Assembly (NCBI RefSeq): GCF_010183535.1
Contig: NC_071328.1
Location: 15,996,001 to 16,060,000, forward strand
Direction of reading: 5' to 3'
DNA length: 64,000 bases
Source of the DNA: Caenorhabditis remanei
Taxonomy: Eukaryota; Nematoda; Chromadorea; Rhabditida; Rhabditidae
Every line of letters begins with the position of its first letter. The stretch's first letter is position 1. A program made the position numbers and the translations under genes. This document shows positions 1-10,439 of the stretch, piece after piece. The notes beneath the pieces were generated by a model that saw only the letters and a list, made by a program, of their open reading frames with translations, did not search any database and was not told where the DNA came from.

Positions 1-547
1 TTTTATTTCAAATTCTTATAACTCTTTGAAAACTCAACCAAATCTTAAGGTATTAATATAAATTTGAAGCTTTTGACTTGGTTTTTCATATAAACTACGT
101 TCTAAGATACTTGGAGTCACGGAGTGTGGGGGTGAGTACTTAAAAATTGTATTTATTTTTTTTAATAGAATTGATCTTGAAAATATGCGAGACAGTCGAA
201 AACCTGGCCGAAAATGCGGGAAAACTGGTATAAACCGGCTCAAAAAATGGTCGATTAAGTCGCGTATCAAAATGTAACGTCAAATTGAATAAAATTAAAA
301 TTTCAATTTCAATTTGACGCCAATGTCTAGTGGATCGCGTTCGATTTCAGTACTCACCCCCAGATTCTGCTGCGTGGAGTCTTAGACCTCAAGCATTAGG
401 CCTCAAGCATTAGACCTAAACAGGTCTCCAAAATTTGACCTAATTTTTCTCAAACGCCAGACTTCGAGGAGAAAAATTGAATACATATTTGAAATCAGCG
501 TTTTCTCAGCTTTTCAATGATATAGATGATGTCTTAGTCAATTCCAG
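1..547 (+). other. Left-edge intron of the patched-related gene
   Basis: No coding exon is visible. The stretch is AT-rich and ends in the acceptor ATTCCAG at 541-547, directly before the first recognisable exon. Bases about 430-535 are a degraded copy of one end of the CTAGGG-terminus MITE seen at 2442-2789 (it shares the segment around GAAATCAGCGTTTTCTCAGC). The 5' two thirds of the gene must lie left of the window. Confidence 0.6.
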
Positions 548-3500
548 GTTTTTGCTACCTGCATGCCATCATTGGTTGTCACCGCTAGTCCCGCAATTGC
601 ATTCATCATTTGCTCAGTCCATCCTATCGCAAACTATGCTTCGGTTTCATTCTTGTTTGGTCTTATCATGGCTTTCACTATTTTTTTTGCGGTAAGCCTT
701 TATCTACAGTACTCCTATTCAACATACTTTTATAGATATTTTTCTTCTCCCCCGCAGTGCTGATTATCTGTCCAGCACAACAATTTACTCCACTGCCAAC
801 TAACAGCAAGCAAACGGTGAAACCTACTCTGAAAAAAGTGGAAAGTATGAGAGGTATATTTATATGGAATTCTAGTCTATTATGTACAATCTGTTTCAGA
901 TTGCTACTGCGAGCACGTCGACAAATCGAAATGTGTCAAAGTTGTCACTATTCTTGGAGTCGTGGCACTATTAGTTGTTCCAGTTTATATCGGATGTACT
1001 ACAGTAAGATTTAGTTGTTAAAGGAGGACTGAAGTCATATTTTTTTCATATTTCAGATTCTGATACTTCAGAAAATTCTGAGCATTTTTTATCATTGGAT
1101 CATATGCTAAAATTGCTCTAAACGCTCTAAATTCCAGTTTTCCCGAACCTTCGTGAAAGAGTTTTCCCACGCGAATTTTTTCCACTGTCCTCGTTTCCTC
1201 GTTTTTCTGACAAATTTTCGTGTTAAAAAATAAGGAAAAACATGGAAATTTTGTTGGGATAAAGCGAGGAAACGAGAAATTGAGAAATATTTTTGTCCGA
1301 GAGGACTACACGGTGGGAAAACTCGGCTCTTCCAGGCTGCTTTTAGGCCGGGAAAACGGGAATTTAGAGAGTTTAGAGCGATTTTTAGCATATGCTCCAA
1401 TGATGAAAGTTGCTCAGAATTTTCTGAAGTATCATAATCTGAAATATGAAAAAATATGACTTCAGTCCTCCTTAAAACAGACTTGTACAAACCAAAAAGG
1501 TTTACAGGTAGAAGGTAACCTCGACTACAGACAACTACTGAAACCAGAATCCCCCAAGAACTATGGAGTGCATTTGATGAGCGATGTAGTCTGGCCAACA
1601 TGGTTCTCAATCATGTTCTTTGTTAACAAGCCACCAAACTTTGCTAACCGAAGAGAATATGGGAGGTTTAAGAGCATGATGGCAGAAATCGAGGCAATTG
1701 ATAACAAACTTCCACAAAGTACAGACATGGTTTGGATTAATGACTTCTGCAGACATACAAACGCACATCCGAATGATGCGGGTTAGTTTTTTTGGCTTTA
1801 TTCTAGTTTAGATGTCTTTTCAAAACTCGAACGTTCCAAAAAACACTTAAACGTCTTAAAAAATGTTTAGACATCCCTTTTACACTAAAAAAACGTACAT
1901 CTTGCTCTGACACTTAGAGAGCTTGCTTAAATCTTTAGAAAAAAGTTCGATTTTTTCAGTGTTCAAGAGACAACTTTGGGGCTTCAAAAAACGTCTAAAT
2001 GTTTTTTGGTACGTTTAAACATTTCTGAGCACTTTTGGGACCCAAAGGACGTTTTTAAACAAAATTTGGTTAGTTTTTTTGGCTCTATTCGAGTTTAGAT
2101 GTCCTTTAAAACTCGAACGTCAAAAAAACATTAAAACGTCCCTTAAAACACTTAAAAGCCCTTTGAAACCCTAAGACGTCCCAAAAAACATTTAAACGTC
2201 CCAAAAAATATTTAGACGTCCCTTGAACACTTTAAGTGATTTTTAGTGTTGAAGGGACGTCTAATTATTTAAAATCAAATTTTGGGATTTCAAGGGACGT
2301 CTAAATAATTTTGGGGACGCCTGAACGTTTTTGGGACGTCTAAACATTTCTGAGCACTTTTGGGACCCCAAAGGACGTTTAAACGTTTTGAGGGACTTTT
2401 AAGTGTTTTTTGGGACGCTTGAGTTTTTAAAGGACATCTAACTAGGGAAGGCTCTCGACTCGGTCTGGAGATATAGAACGTGACCTATATTATTGGAACG
2501 CTGAAATCACGGTGATTCCAAATATATATTCAGTTTTTGCACTCGAGACCTGGTATTCAAGAAAAACAAAGGTCAAAGTTGAGAAAAATGACGAATTATT
2601 ACCTTTCTGACACGCAAAAGATTTTTTTAGAAATTTTCGTATGTTTTTCCGAACTTTGACCTTGTTTTTCTCGAATACCAGACCTCGAGTGCAAAAACTG
2701 AATATATATTTGGAATCACCGTGATTTCAGCTTTCCAATGATATAGGTGACGTTTCTTAATTCCGTGGTCACCCCGAGGCCTTCCCTAGTAAGCTGGAAC
2801 AGAGCCGTTGTTTCTTCAGAAAAAAGAAAAAATTGAATTTGATTATTTCAGTGCTTAACATGACTCGATTCAAAAGCTTCATTGAAGATCCAATCTACAA
2901 ATCGTGGGGAGATGGTGTAAAATTCAAATTTCATAATGAGTAAGTCTCATCACTTTACAATTTTATAATCTAAATTGTGCCATACATGAAAATAAAGGTC
3001 AACCTAAAGAGTAGTACTCTATTCATCCTAATCAATTCACAATGCACATCAACCTAAAGACTACACTCCCACTATTCAATTTTATAATCTCATACATTTT
3101 CCAGCACCGAACCTGAAATCACTAGCATGTTGCACATTGTTACCTTCGAAGGAACAAAATCTCTTGCCGATAAAGCCCGACTATTCGAAAAATGCAGAGC
3201 AGTGACCAACAAGTATCCGGAGTTCAAAACTACACCGTTCGATACAGAAATCGGGTTTGCTGATATCATTCGACAAGCCCCATATGTAATTGTAATGTGA
3301 GTATATTTCTGGAATTGCTGATTTCCTTACAATCGGGATTTCAGAATTCCTCTCTGTGCATTTGGTGCAATGTTCGTCGTTAGTGCAATTATTATCGGGA
3401 ACCTTTCAGTGGCGATTCTCAATTTCCTTGTTGTATGCTTATTGTATGCATGTAAGTAAAACGTGAACTATTACTCACAAGGGAAGTCTTTGGAGACCCC

Positions 3501-5218
3501 ACTTTCAAAAAACCTATCAACTCGGTCATAGGTACTTTCGACTACACGGAGTCCATTTCTGTAGTCAAAACCTGCTAAATTAATATGAGAGCCAAGTTAT
3601 GAGCTCTCAAACTTTTCATAAGGGTAAGCTTTTTCACACGGAATTCCAAATCGACAAGTAGTATACGCAAGATATTCTCATTTTTGTAATGTATGAACAC
3701 AGGTAAACCGTTGGGGAGCCCAAACGGCACCGCGCGGTGGAGTATATGTGGCCGAATTAGAAATCCATGTGAAAAAGCTATCGCAGAGACATTTAGCAGG
3801 TTTTGACTGCAGAAATGGACTCCCCGCAGACGAAGTTACCTATAATCAAATTTATAGGTCGTGTGAAACCCGCGTATCCAAAGACTTCTCTTTTTTAACC
3901 CTTCAATAATCGATCTTTTTTATTCCAGCCACTGTCGGGGCGGTGGGCCTATTCGGAGTCTCCATCAACCCCTTTAATGTTGCTTTCTACCTGATTGTTG
4001 CCGCTTTGTCACCAAGCTTCACAACTCACTTTTGTTATTATTACCAACAGGTGATTCTCGTTCTTCTGAATCTCCTGAACTTGGTTTTTAGGCTATGCGC
4101 ATCAACTCGAGTGCTGAAAAGAGTGAACGAATGAACGAGATGTTACGCAAGTGTTTTTTCCCATGTATATCGGTAAGCTAGTCAAAATGGGACTATGAAT
4201 ATTTAACTTTGTTTTTCCTGGAAGCCTTCATTTTATTGTTAGTAAAATAGAGGGTTCCCGGAGAAACTAGGTTCAATATTCATAGTTCTACACCTCGCTG
4301 CCTATTTTGGCACGTTGACTTGTCCAAACTTTGACTTCGTTTTTCTCGAATACAAGACCTCGAGGGCAGAAACTGAATTTATTTTTGGAATCAGCGTTTT
4401 CTCAGCTTTCCAATAATATAGGTCACGCCCTATAACTCCACGGTCACTCGGATTCCTTCCCTAGTAAAGTACATGTTGTGAAAAATATATTTTGAAAAAT
4501 CAAAAAATGTCATTAAAAAAGAATATGTAAGAAGCATAGAAATATACAGTACCGCTCAAAAGTATATTAAGTTTCGCCTTTTTCAGTTGATAATCCCCCA
4601 ACTTTGGGAGTCTGTCATAGTAAAACTAACTGTCCCACAAAATAATTTTTTATAGGATCAAACAGACCAAGAATAAAACTCCATTTTTGTAGTTGACAAC
4701 TTTTTTGTACGGACGCTCCCTAGCTGGTTACATACCGACAAAGTAATTTATCCCTCAAATCGCCTTATTTCAGTGCAAAATAGTGCGATTTCTGAGCTGT
4801 CCTCTTAAAATGACCATAACTCCCTAGAGAGTGTCCGTACAAAAAAGTTTTCAACTAAAAAAAATGGAGCTCTACATTTGATCTATAAGATCCATTAAAA
4901 ATCTATTTGATGGGACAATCAGTATTACAATGACACACTCTCAAAGTTGAATAATTTCAACTGAAAAAACCAAAACTTGATATACTTATGAGCGGTACTG
5001 TACCATACCATTTTATTCTATTCCAGAGTACCATCTGCTCCATGGCAGTCTTCCTGCCCGCTCTCATCTGCCATATCAGTATCTTCGAAACCGTCGCATT
5101 CGCAAACACTGCATTCTGCACTATAGGAGTACTTCTTGCATTTTCCATTCAAATCTTCCTTAACATGACCCCTGATATGTTGACGGGTACCCACTGGCTC
5201 TGGTCCCCAACTCCATAA
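548..5218 (+). CDS. Patched-related (PTR) sterol-sensing-domain protein, C-terminal part
   Basis: PTR proteins are 12-pass RND-type membrane transporters or receptors related to Patched; in nematodes they act in moulting, trafficking and cuticle. Ten exons can be joined: 548-691, 758-843, 900-1003, 1508-1781, 2852-2939, 3105-3296, 3345-3451, 3929-4050, 4092-4172, 5027-5218. The first encodes the end of the sterol-sensing domain (SLVVTASPAIAFIICSVHP). Exons 3-6 give a further TM segment and the second extracellular loop. The last exons encode the C-terminal RND helices (GLFGVSINPFNVAFYLI, FLPALICHISIFETVAF), ending at TAA 5216-5218. All junctions keep phase except 691/758, which is off by one base next to a T8 run. 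The 5' part is outside the window. About 463 residues are visible. The family call is by recognition, not by a search. Confidence 0.85.
1018..1475. mobile_element. TTAA-flanked foldback MITE, copy 1 (in PTR intron)
   Basis: The ends are inverted repeats, AAGGAGGACTGAAGTCATA at the left and its complement at the right, and the similarity continues inward over most of the element. Both ends abut TTAA, the target preference of piggyBac-type transposons. It has no transposase. Two relatives sit at 40793-41520 and 49868-50391, all three in introns. Confidence 0.8.
1785..2441. repeat. AACGTCTAAA-type inverted and direct repeats in intron
   Basis: Dozens of short variants of GGGACGTCTAAACGTTTTT occur in both orientations. 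The start (GTTAGTTTTTTTGGC... GTTTAGATGTC) recurs at about 2070 and in reverse complement at the right end (...AAAGGACATCTAAC), so the block is a nested palindrome. It is non-coding. Confidence 0.6.
2442..2789. mobile_element. CTAGGGAAGGC-terminus MITE, full copy
   Basis: Terminal inverted repeats run CTAGGGAAGGC ... GCCTTCCCTAG, and the arms pair over about 150 bases through ATATATATTCAGTTTTTGC and the complementary arm. It is an intronic insertion between PTR exons 1508-1781 and 2852-2939. Another full copy is at 22439-22759; single arms are at 4321-4464 and 8211-8390. Confidence 0.8.
3479..3896. repeat. Foldback element in PTR intron
   Basis: The left arm AAGGGAAGTCTTTGG pairs with CCAAAGACTTCTC at the right, and further inside GTCAAAACCTGCTAAAT pairs with ATTTAGCAGGTTTTGAC. 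It shares internal sequence with the foldback at 24350-24645. No ORF. Confidence 0.65.
4321..4464. repeat. Solo right arm of the CTAGGG MITE
   Basis: Bases from CTTTGACTTCGTTTTTCTCG to CTTCCCTAG match the right half of the 2442-2789 element. The left half is missing or too diverged to recognise. Confidence 0.65.
4545..5002. mobile_element. TACAGTACCGCTC mariner-like MITE, copy 1
   Basis: The termini TACAGTACCGCTCAAAAGTATAT and ...ATATACTTATGAGCGGTACTGTA are inverted repeats starting with TA, as in Tc1/mariner elements. An internal CTCCATTTTTGTAGTTGACA segment appears again inverted. Its right end lies only 24 bases before the last PTR exon, so it occupies the position of the branch point. 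Copy 2 is at about 24815-25185. Confidence 0.75.
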
Positions 5219-5684
5219 CTGGTTTTATTTTATTTAGGTGGTTTTATATTCCATTGTGTTCAATTTCCAATTTTTTGTAAAATATGTTTCTTGGCAAATT
5301 TTATGATCATTCCTATTACAAGTTAATAGTTGGCATCCTTCTTATATATAAAACGCATGTGGGGTTTGTCCGCATCTCTGTCACAATGTCGGCATTTTAT
5401 TTTCATTTCCAAAAATACAAATTATCATCAAAAAAGTTTTCACGTGAACTCGAGTGAGCTGGCGATATAATAAACAAATGGGTGCATAAACATTTGTGTT
5501 GCAATCCCATTTTCCTCCGCGCTCCATTGAGTTGTGGAGAAATGAACCGATTCAAATAATAGCCCCCCCCCCTTCCTGAGAGGCGCTATTCCATTTTTTG
5601 ATATAATGTTCCATATTTTTTCTTATTTTTCCTTTTAAAATCAATTCCTAATGATTTTCTTCTATTAATTTCATAATTTTGCAG
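5219..5684 (+). other. PTR 3' flank and upstream region of gene A
   Basis: There is an AATAAA at about 5468 and a C10 run near 5565. No coding exon is visible. The last 45 bases lead into the GCAG acceptor of the shared 5' exon module. Confidence 0.5.
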
Positions 5685-6560
5685 GGTAACTAATCCAATT
5701 AAGACCAACTACCGGAATTATGGTCGACAACTATATTTATATGTGATTTTTTGTGAATTGTAAGTTCTAACCAGTATTTCTTTGGAATTTTTGAGATTAA
5801 AAAGTACTTTTTTCAGCTAAAATATTGATTTTTGGTGATTCAACTGGAAGACACGGATTTTTCTGGATTTAGTGAGTTTTGATTAGTTTTTTATTGAAAA
5901 TCTGATAACACGAGTTGTACTAAAACGGGAGTGCCAAAACTTGGTACACATGTTTGGATATTTTGAGACATTAGAAACAAAAAATAATAGAAATCTGAAC
6001 GGAAAATCACTAATAATGCATTTTCAGACAATTATCACAGTACCAGCCAAACTATCGACATCTCACTCAGTTTCCTAAAACTCACGTATGTTTTTCAATA
6101 GTTTCAGATGTATAGTAACTGCTGTTTTCAGATTTATCATATGCATTGGAAGGCAAAATCTTGAGAAAGCCGAACAAAAGATAAATGCGACAAATTATCT
6201 CACTGAAAAAGAGACAGATGATTTGAACGTGAGTATTACTCAAAAATACGGTATCCTATAAGTTGATTTTCAGTGTCTTGGGATAGCTCTCCGCGAAGAT
6301 TGTGGAAATGTTGGCGGATTGTGGGACCAAATCATAACGGTATGAGTTTATTTCAAATCAATGCCTGCATTTTTTTGATTTCAGAAACGTGATCATTATG
6401 AAAAATGCTGGTTGCAATATATGAGCAGAACGAACGTAAGCGTTTTTTTGCAAAAAATATAATTACCATATCAAAAGCCTCAAAGTTGACCAATTTTAAG
6501 GCATGCAACCATCGGACGCCAATCGATCTTCGAAAAAATCAAGACCTTCTAGAATTGTGA
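5685..6560 (+). CDS. Gene A: small multi-exon protein behind the shared 5' exon module
   Basis: I do not recognise the product. Exon 5685-5759 (GGTAACTAATCCAATTAAGACC...) belongs to a 5' module seen again at 18885, 20942 and 33180. It is followed by exon 5817-5871 and five exons with one continuous frame: 6028-6085, 6132-6228, 6274-6339, 6385-6435 and 6501-6560, ending at TGA. They encode about 110 residues with a hydrophobic stretch (SLSFLKLTFIICIG) followed by a hydrophilic Cys-containing domain (CLGIALREDCGNVGG, KCWLQYM, ACNHRTP). Every intron is 45-70 bases with consensus ends. No in-frame ATG is found upstream, so the start is unresolved. One alternative uses the ATG at 5720 spliced from 5742 directly to 6132, giving MVDNYIY joined to the hydrophobic segment. 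Confidence 0.45.
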
Positions 6561-8443
6561 TTTTTAATTGTAATCTGTATTTTTAGTGTTTTTGCAATAA
6601 TTGTTAGCTATAAAATATGTTTTTTTTTGTATTCGTATTCACTTAAAAATATTTGGAAAAATATGGAAAATCCAATGATAAAAGCGATAAAACCTCTGAA
6701 AAAATCACATGCCGCAAGTTTTCAGCTTGAAAAACGTTCAAGACCCGATGGCCTAGAATCCCTAATTTTGGGTGTCTAGGCCACCAACTCATTCCATATT
6801 TAGTATCGGTGGAAAGCTGATCGAGCTGCACCACCTGCAACTAATCTGGGAAATCGAACCTATGGACCCTATTTTCCTCTTCCCTTTTATCCTTATTCTT
6901 TTCCTATCAATCACACTTACTCTCTATACCCCATCCAAGAAAAAATTCTTTTAAAACACGAATTATAGGTCGACTTGACAGAATCGTGTCATTTTTTGGT
7001 GCTCCAATGTTGAGGTTTAAAATCATTTCAACTTTTTCTGAAACTCAGACTGAAGTTAATTTCAGTAGACGTGAATCAGAATCTTCCTTGACTTAAAAAC
7101 CCAAAAAATTCACATTTCGAACTTAAAATTGATAAGTTTCCAGCCGCGGTCAACAACACGGACTGCACAAATACCTAAAATTCAGCCCTAACAGTTTAAA
7201 AGTCAACAAGTATCTTTATTGAGATCAACATGAGGTGAGAGGATATATGAGGTGGGGGAGTAAGAGGAGGTATTACGTTGATCACAATATTTAGAGAAAA
7301 AAAACAGGGAAGAAAACCGGGAATTCACGAAAACAGAGAACAGGGAATCTCGTCAGAAGTCACACCGGGGAACATCATTTTTCAAAATAGTGTGGATAGA
7401 TCTCTGCCTGTGCTCTCTGCTCCGCACGGTTCTCTTCCAGTGTACTGGTTCTGTAGACTATGGGACAACAGATTTCTTTCATCTCGCCCACCTCGATTTG
7501 GCGGTTCTCTTCACAGACTGCTATGTAGAGGTCTGCAGAAAATTGTTTTTAATTTGGGCGGTTTTAATGAGATTTAGCATTCAACACCATTACGCGTCAA
7601 AGGTGATGGGAAATACTGGGAGGAAATTTGGAATATCGAAATGTGTTTTGATGCTAGAAAAGGAAATAATCAGAGTTTTAGAATCAGTTTTCCACCCTTG
7701 AGGGCCTAGAAACCCAAAATTTGAGATTCTAGGCCATGGAAAGTTTGAAGCCTTGTATCTCAAGGAGAATAGATGCTAGAAGAACAATAACATGAGATTC
7801 AGAATCCTCAGAATTTCAGCTTCACCGCGATACTAAATTTGTGGCCTGGAAATCCGAAAATTGGGGTTCTAGGTCTCCAAAAACGCGTCAAAATCACGCC
7901 AGACTGTCAAAAACTACATTAAGTTGGTATTCTTTCCATTCCTCCTGACATTAGATGATTGTGTTGAGAAACGCGCCAAAGACGCGCCAGCCAAATTTTT
8001 TATATGGAAAGCCTAAACAACCAGCAAACAAGCTAGAAAATCACAATTTTGCAGAACGCGCCTGAGGTGCGCCAGATTCTTTAGAACTCCAGAAAACTCT
8101 AGTTATCATAAGGGAGCTTCCTCATGCTTCCTGACACTATAAAATTTGAAAAAAAACGAGCTGGCGCGCCTGAGGCGCGTTTTTCCAACAGTTTTGACAG
8201 GAAACCCTAACTAGGGAAGGCCCTCGAGTCAGTGTGGAGTTATGGGACGTGACCTATATCATTGGAAAGCTGAGAAAACGCTGATTCCAAATATATATTC
8301 AGTTTTTGCCATCGAGGCCTGGTATTCGAGAAAAATAAGATCAAAGTTTGGATCCTCTGACAAGTCATTACTTTCCTGACGTGTTAAAAAGTAAGAAGAG
8401 TTTGCAGTTTTCTAATGTTTCTAACTAGCTAATTATTCTCTAA
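6561..8443. other. Repeat-rich intergenic stretch
   Basis: It holds several copies of a CCTAGAAACCCAAAATTTGAG / ...TTCTAGGCC unit in both orientations, short GCGCGCC-type repeats near 7990-8190, and one arm of the CTAGGG MITE. A 104-codon open frame at 7390-7701 has no recognisable domain and no splice context, and I do not call it a gene. Confidence 0.5.
8211..8390. repeat. Solo left arm of the CTAGGG MITE
   Basis: It begins CTAGGGAAGGCCCTCGAGTC and follows the left arm of the 2442-2789 element through the GCTGATTCCAAATATATATT segment. The second arm is absent. Confidence 0.65.
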
Positions 8444-8809
8444 TTAACTGATGTATTTTTCATTGAAGAATTGAAAAAAAAACTCACCGAAAAGATTCTT
8501 GCACTGATGGTTACAGCCAACGTAGGAGTAAGCATAAGCTCGCTCTCTGCACACATCCATCGTCATCACCATCTTGGCAAGTTTCCCCTTGCTGGTGTCA
8601 TCACGACGAACGGCGGCCTCACACGTCTCCAGAGCCCACATACCGAAATAGTCAAATGCGGCAATGGAGGAGTAGAGAGGGACTTCGCGGTGACGGAGAG
8701 TGACGACCTGACGGTGTGGAGCAGCTCGTGGAGCATCGGTGTCGGAGGCGGTGGCCGGCGAGGCGGAGAGTACGGTCACGGCGAGGAGACAGAGGACAGC
8801 AACCGACAT
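8444..8809 (-). CDS. Small secreted protein
   Basis: I do not recognise the family. The ATG is at 8807-8809. Residues 1-22 (MSVAVLCLLAVTVLSASPATAS) form a good signal peptide with likely cleavage after TAS. The mature part is short, with Cys at positions 63, 87, 99 and 103 (ETCEAA, DVCRERA, VGCNHQCK). Codon use is strongly C-ending, unlike the AT-rich surroundings, which suggests a well-expressed gene. A good donor (GTGAGT) follows codon 107 at 8487, so the last residues may come from a 3' exon I could not find. Without splicing the frame reads 14 more residues to a stop at 8444-8446. Upstream on this strand is the G-rich tract 8890-9320. Confidence 0.6.
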   Translation of the reverse strand: MSVAVLCLLAVTVLSASPATASDTDAPRAAPHRQVVTLRHREVPLYSSIAAFDYFGMWALETCEAAVRRDDTSKGKLAKMVMTMDVCRERAYAYSYVGCNHQCKNLFGEFFFQFFNEKYIS

Positions 8810-8889
8810 GATTCGGCGGGTTTGAGGATGGTAGAGGCTGAAAATTTGAAGGTAGTAGGATGATAATAGTGGATAGAGACGGAAACCGG

Positions 8890-9320
8890 TAAGAACTTTG
8901 ACTGGAAAATCAGGAAAAGCCCGAAAAACCCCGAAAAGTCTCGAAAACCACAGAAACCCCAAAAAAAGCCCGAAACCCCCGAAAATTCTTGAAAACCCCC
9001 GAAATTTCTCGAAAAACGCCAAAAAATGCACGAAAAACTTCGAAAAAACCCCAAAAAAACTCGAAAAACCACAAAAAACCCCAAAATCCCTTTAAAAAAA
9101 ACCAAAAAAAACCTAAAAACCACCAAAAAACCCCAAAGACAGCAAAATGCCCCAAAAAACCTAAAAACCCCAAAAAAAAACCCCAAAAAACCCCAAAAAC
9201 CAAAAAACCCCGAAATTTCTCGAAAAACGCCAAAAAAAGCACGAAAAACCCCGAAAACCCCCAAAATCCCCAAAAAACCCAAAAAACCCCAAAACCCCAA
9301 AACCTACTCTCTTCATCAAA
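8890..9320. repeat. AAAACCCC-type low-complexity tract
   Basis: About 430 bases are built from CGAAAAACCCC / CCAAAAAACCCC variants. Several longer pieces repeat internally (CGAAATTTCTCGAAAAACGCC occurs at about 9000 and 9207). The minus strand is rich in GGGG runs separated by T runs. The tract lies directly upstream of the secreted-protein gene. Open frames here (Lys/Pro/Asn-rich on one strand, Phe/Gly-rich on the other) are by-products. Confidence 0.8.
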
Positions 9321-9380
9321 AAATGCCACACTTTAACGCCCCATAACTATTTCACTTTTGACGCCAGGTTTTCCATTCTT

Positions 9381-10439
9381 ATATATTATTGTAGCCCACA
9401 TCTAGCTCTCCATTTTTGTAGTTGACCACTTTTTGATAGCTCCGCCCACTTTTGAGATATGCGCCTTTAAGCACGGTTAGAAGGATAAGAGAAGAGAAGC
9501 TGCAGGAGTTGGGAGGGAAAATAGAACTTCCCGGTCTCGAGAATCCGTCGAGACTGATAGTCTCCACTACTCCCATCTCCCTTTTATGGGCTCTTCACTC
9601 CTGACTCCGCCCCTTTTTCTGATATTCGATAGAAGCTCCGCCCACTTTGTTGTTCTCAAGTTTCTCTGCACTCTCTCCTAATCCCATGAGTGCACTTTGA
9701 TGCTAGAATAGAAATAAGTTGAGATTCAGAAACCTCAGAATTTCAGCTCAAATGCTGGCCTAGAAACCCAAAATTTGGAAGTCTCGGCCTCATCTTAACA
9801 GGGCTTAATGCTAAAAGGAAGATAAAAAGAGATTCTGAATCCTTAGAGTGTCAGCTTTCCAGGCGTATATAACTTGATGGGCTAGAAACCTGAAATTTGG
9901 GTTCCTAGGCCACTCAAGGCTCGGAGAAGCTAAAAAGAAGGGAAGAGTGTCCGAAAAAGTGTGTGGACACCCTTCGTCCAGAAAAAGAAATAAAAAAAAG
10001 AGAGAAAGAAGGGGACATTTCTCATCTATCTGTGAGTGCCTTCCCCCCTCTAGAAAAGAATATTGAATAAGGAATTTGTTTGTGTGTGTTGTGTAAGCAC
10101 TCGCAACAAGATTAGAATGTTGCATCCAGAGAGAATGGAAGGAGGGTTCAAAAATTCAAAAACCCACTGCCATTAGTTTAATGGAATAAATCTTCTTGAG
10201 GGATGGGTTGTATTAAAAATTGATCAACTACAAAACTGATCTCCTTAAAATTCTACACATTTCTGTAGTTAACCACTTTTTGATAGCTCCGCCCACTTTT
10301 GAGATAAAAATGATTGAAATTGGTTAAAACGAAAAACAACCTATCAGGAAAATATAAGGAATACCATAACCTAGCATTTAACATTTTTGAAATGTTTAAA
10401 TTAGTGAAAATCTACAAAAATCCTGTTGAAAAATGTATA
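9381..10439. repeat. Mixed dispersed repeats
   Basis: It contains two copies of the GTAGTTGACCACTTTTTGATAG / CTCCGCCCACTTTTGAGATA family (about 9410-9470 and 10258-10305) and a segment around 9960-10100 (AAGAAGGGGACATTTCTCAT ... GAATTTGTTTGTGTG) repeated at 11425-11508. No coding exon is supported. Confidence 0.55.

Noticed and set aside
891..898. CTGTTTCA, the Caenorhabditis piRNA upstream motif
   Set aside because: It is the polypyrimidine/acceptor sequence of a PTR intron in phase with the following exon, and one 8-mer without the downstream context is expected by chance.
4957..5148. Antisense open frame over the last PTR exon
   Set aside because: It is a shadow of the coding exon and of the adjacent MITE end; no splice or start context.
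7278..7701. Two overlapping open frames of about 100 codons
   Set aside because: There is no domain, biased codon use or splice context, and the frames are interrupted by dispersed CCTAGAAACCC repeats nearby.
9200..9310. Telomere-like AAAACCCC repeats
   Set aside because: Nematode telomeres are TTAGGC. The tract is irregular and interspersed with other motifs.
8776..9346. Phe/Gly-rich (minus) and Lys/Pro/Asn-rich (plus) open frames
   Set aside because: They are translations of the AAAACCCC low-complexity tract in several frames at once.
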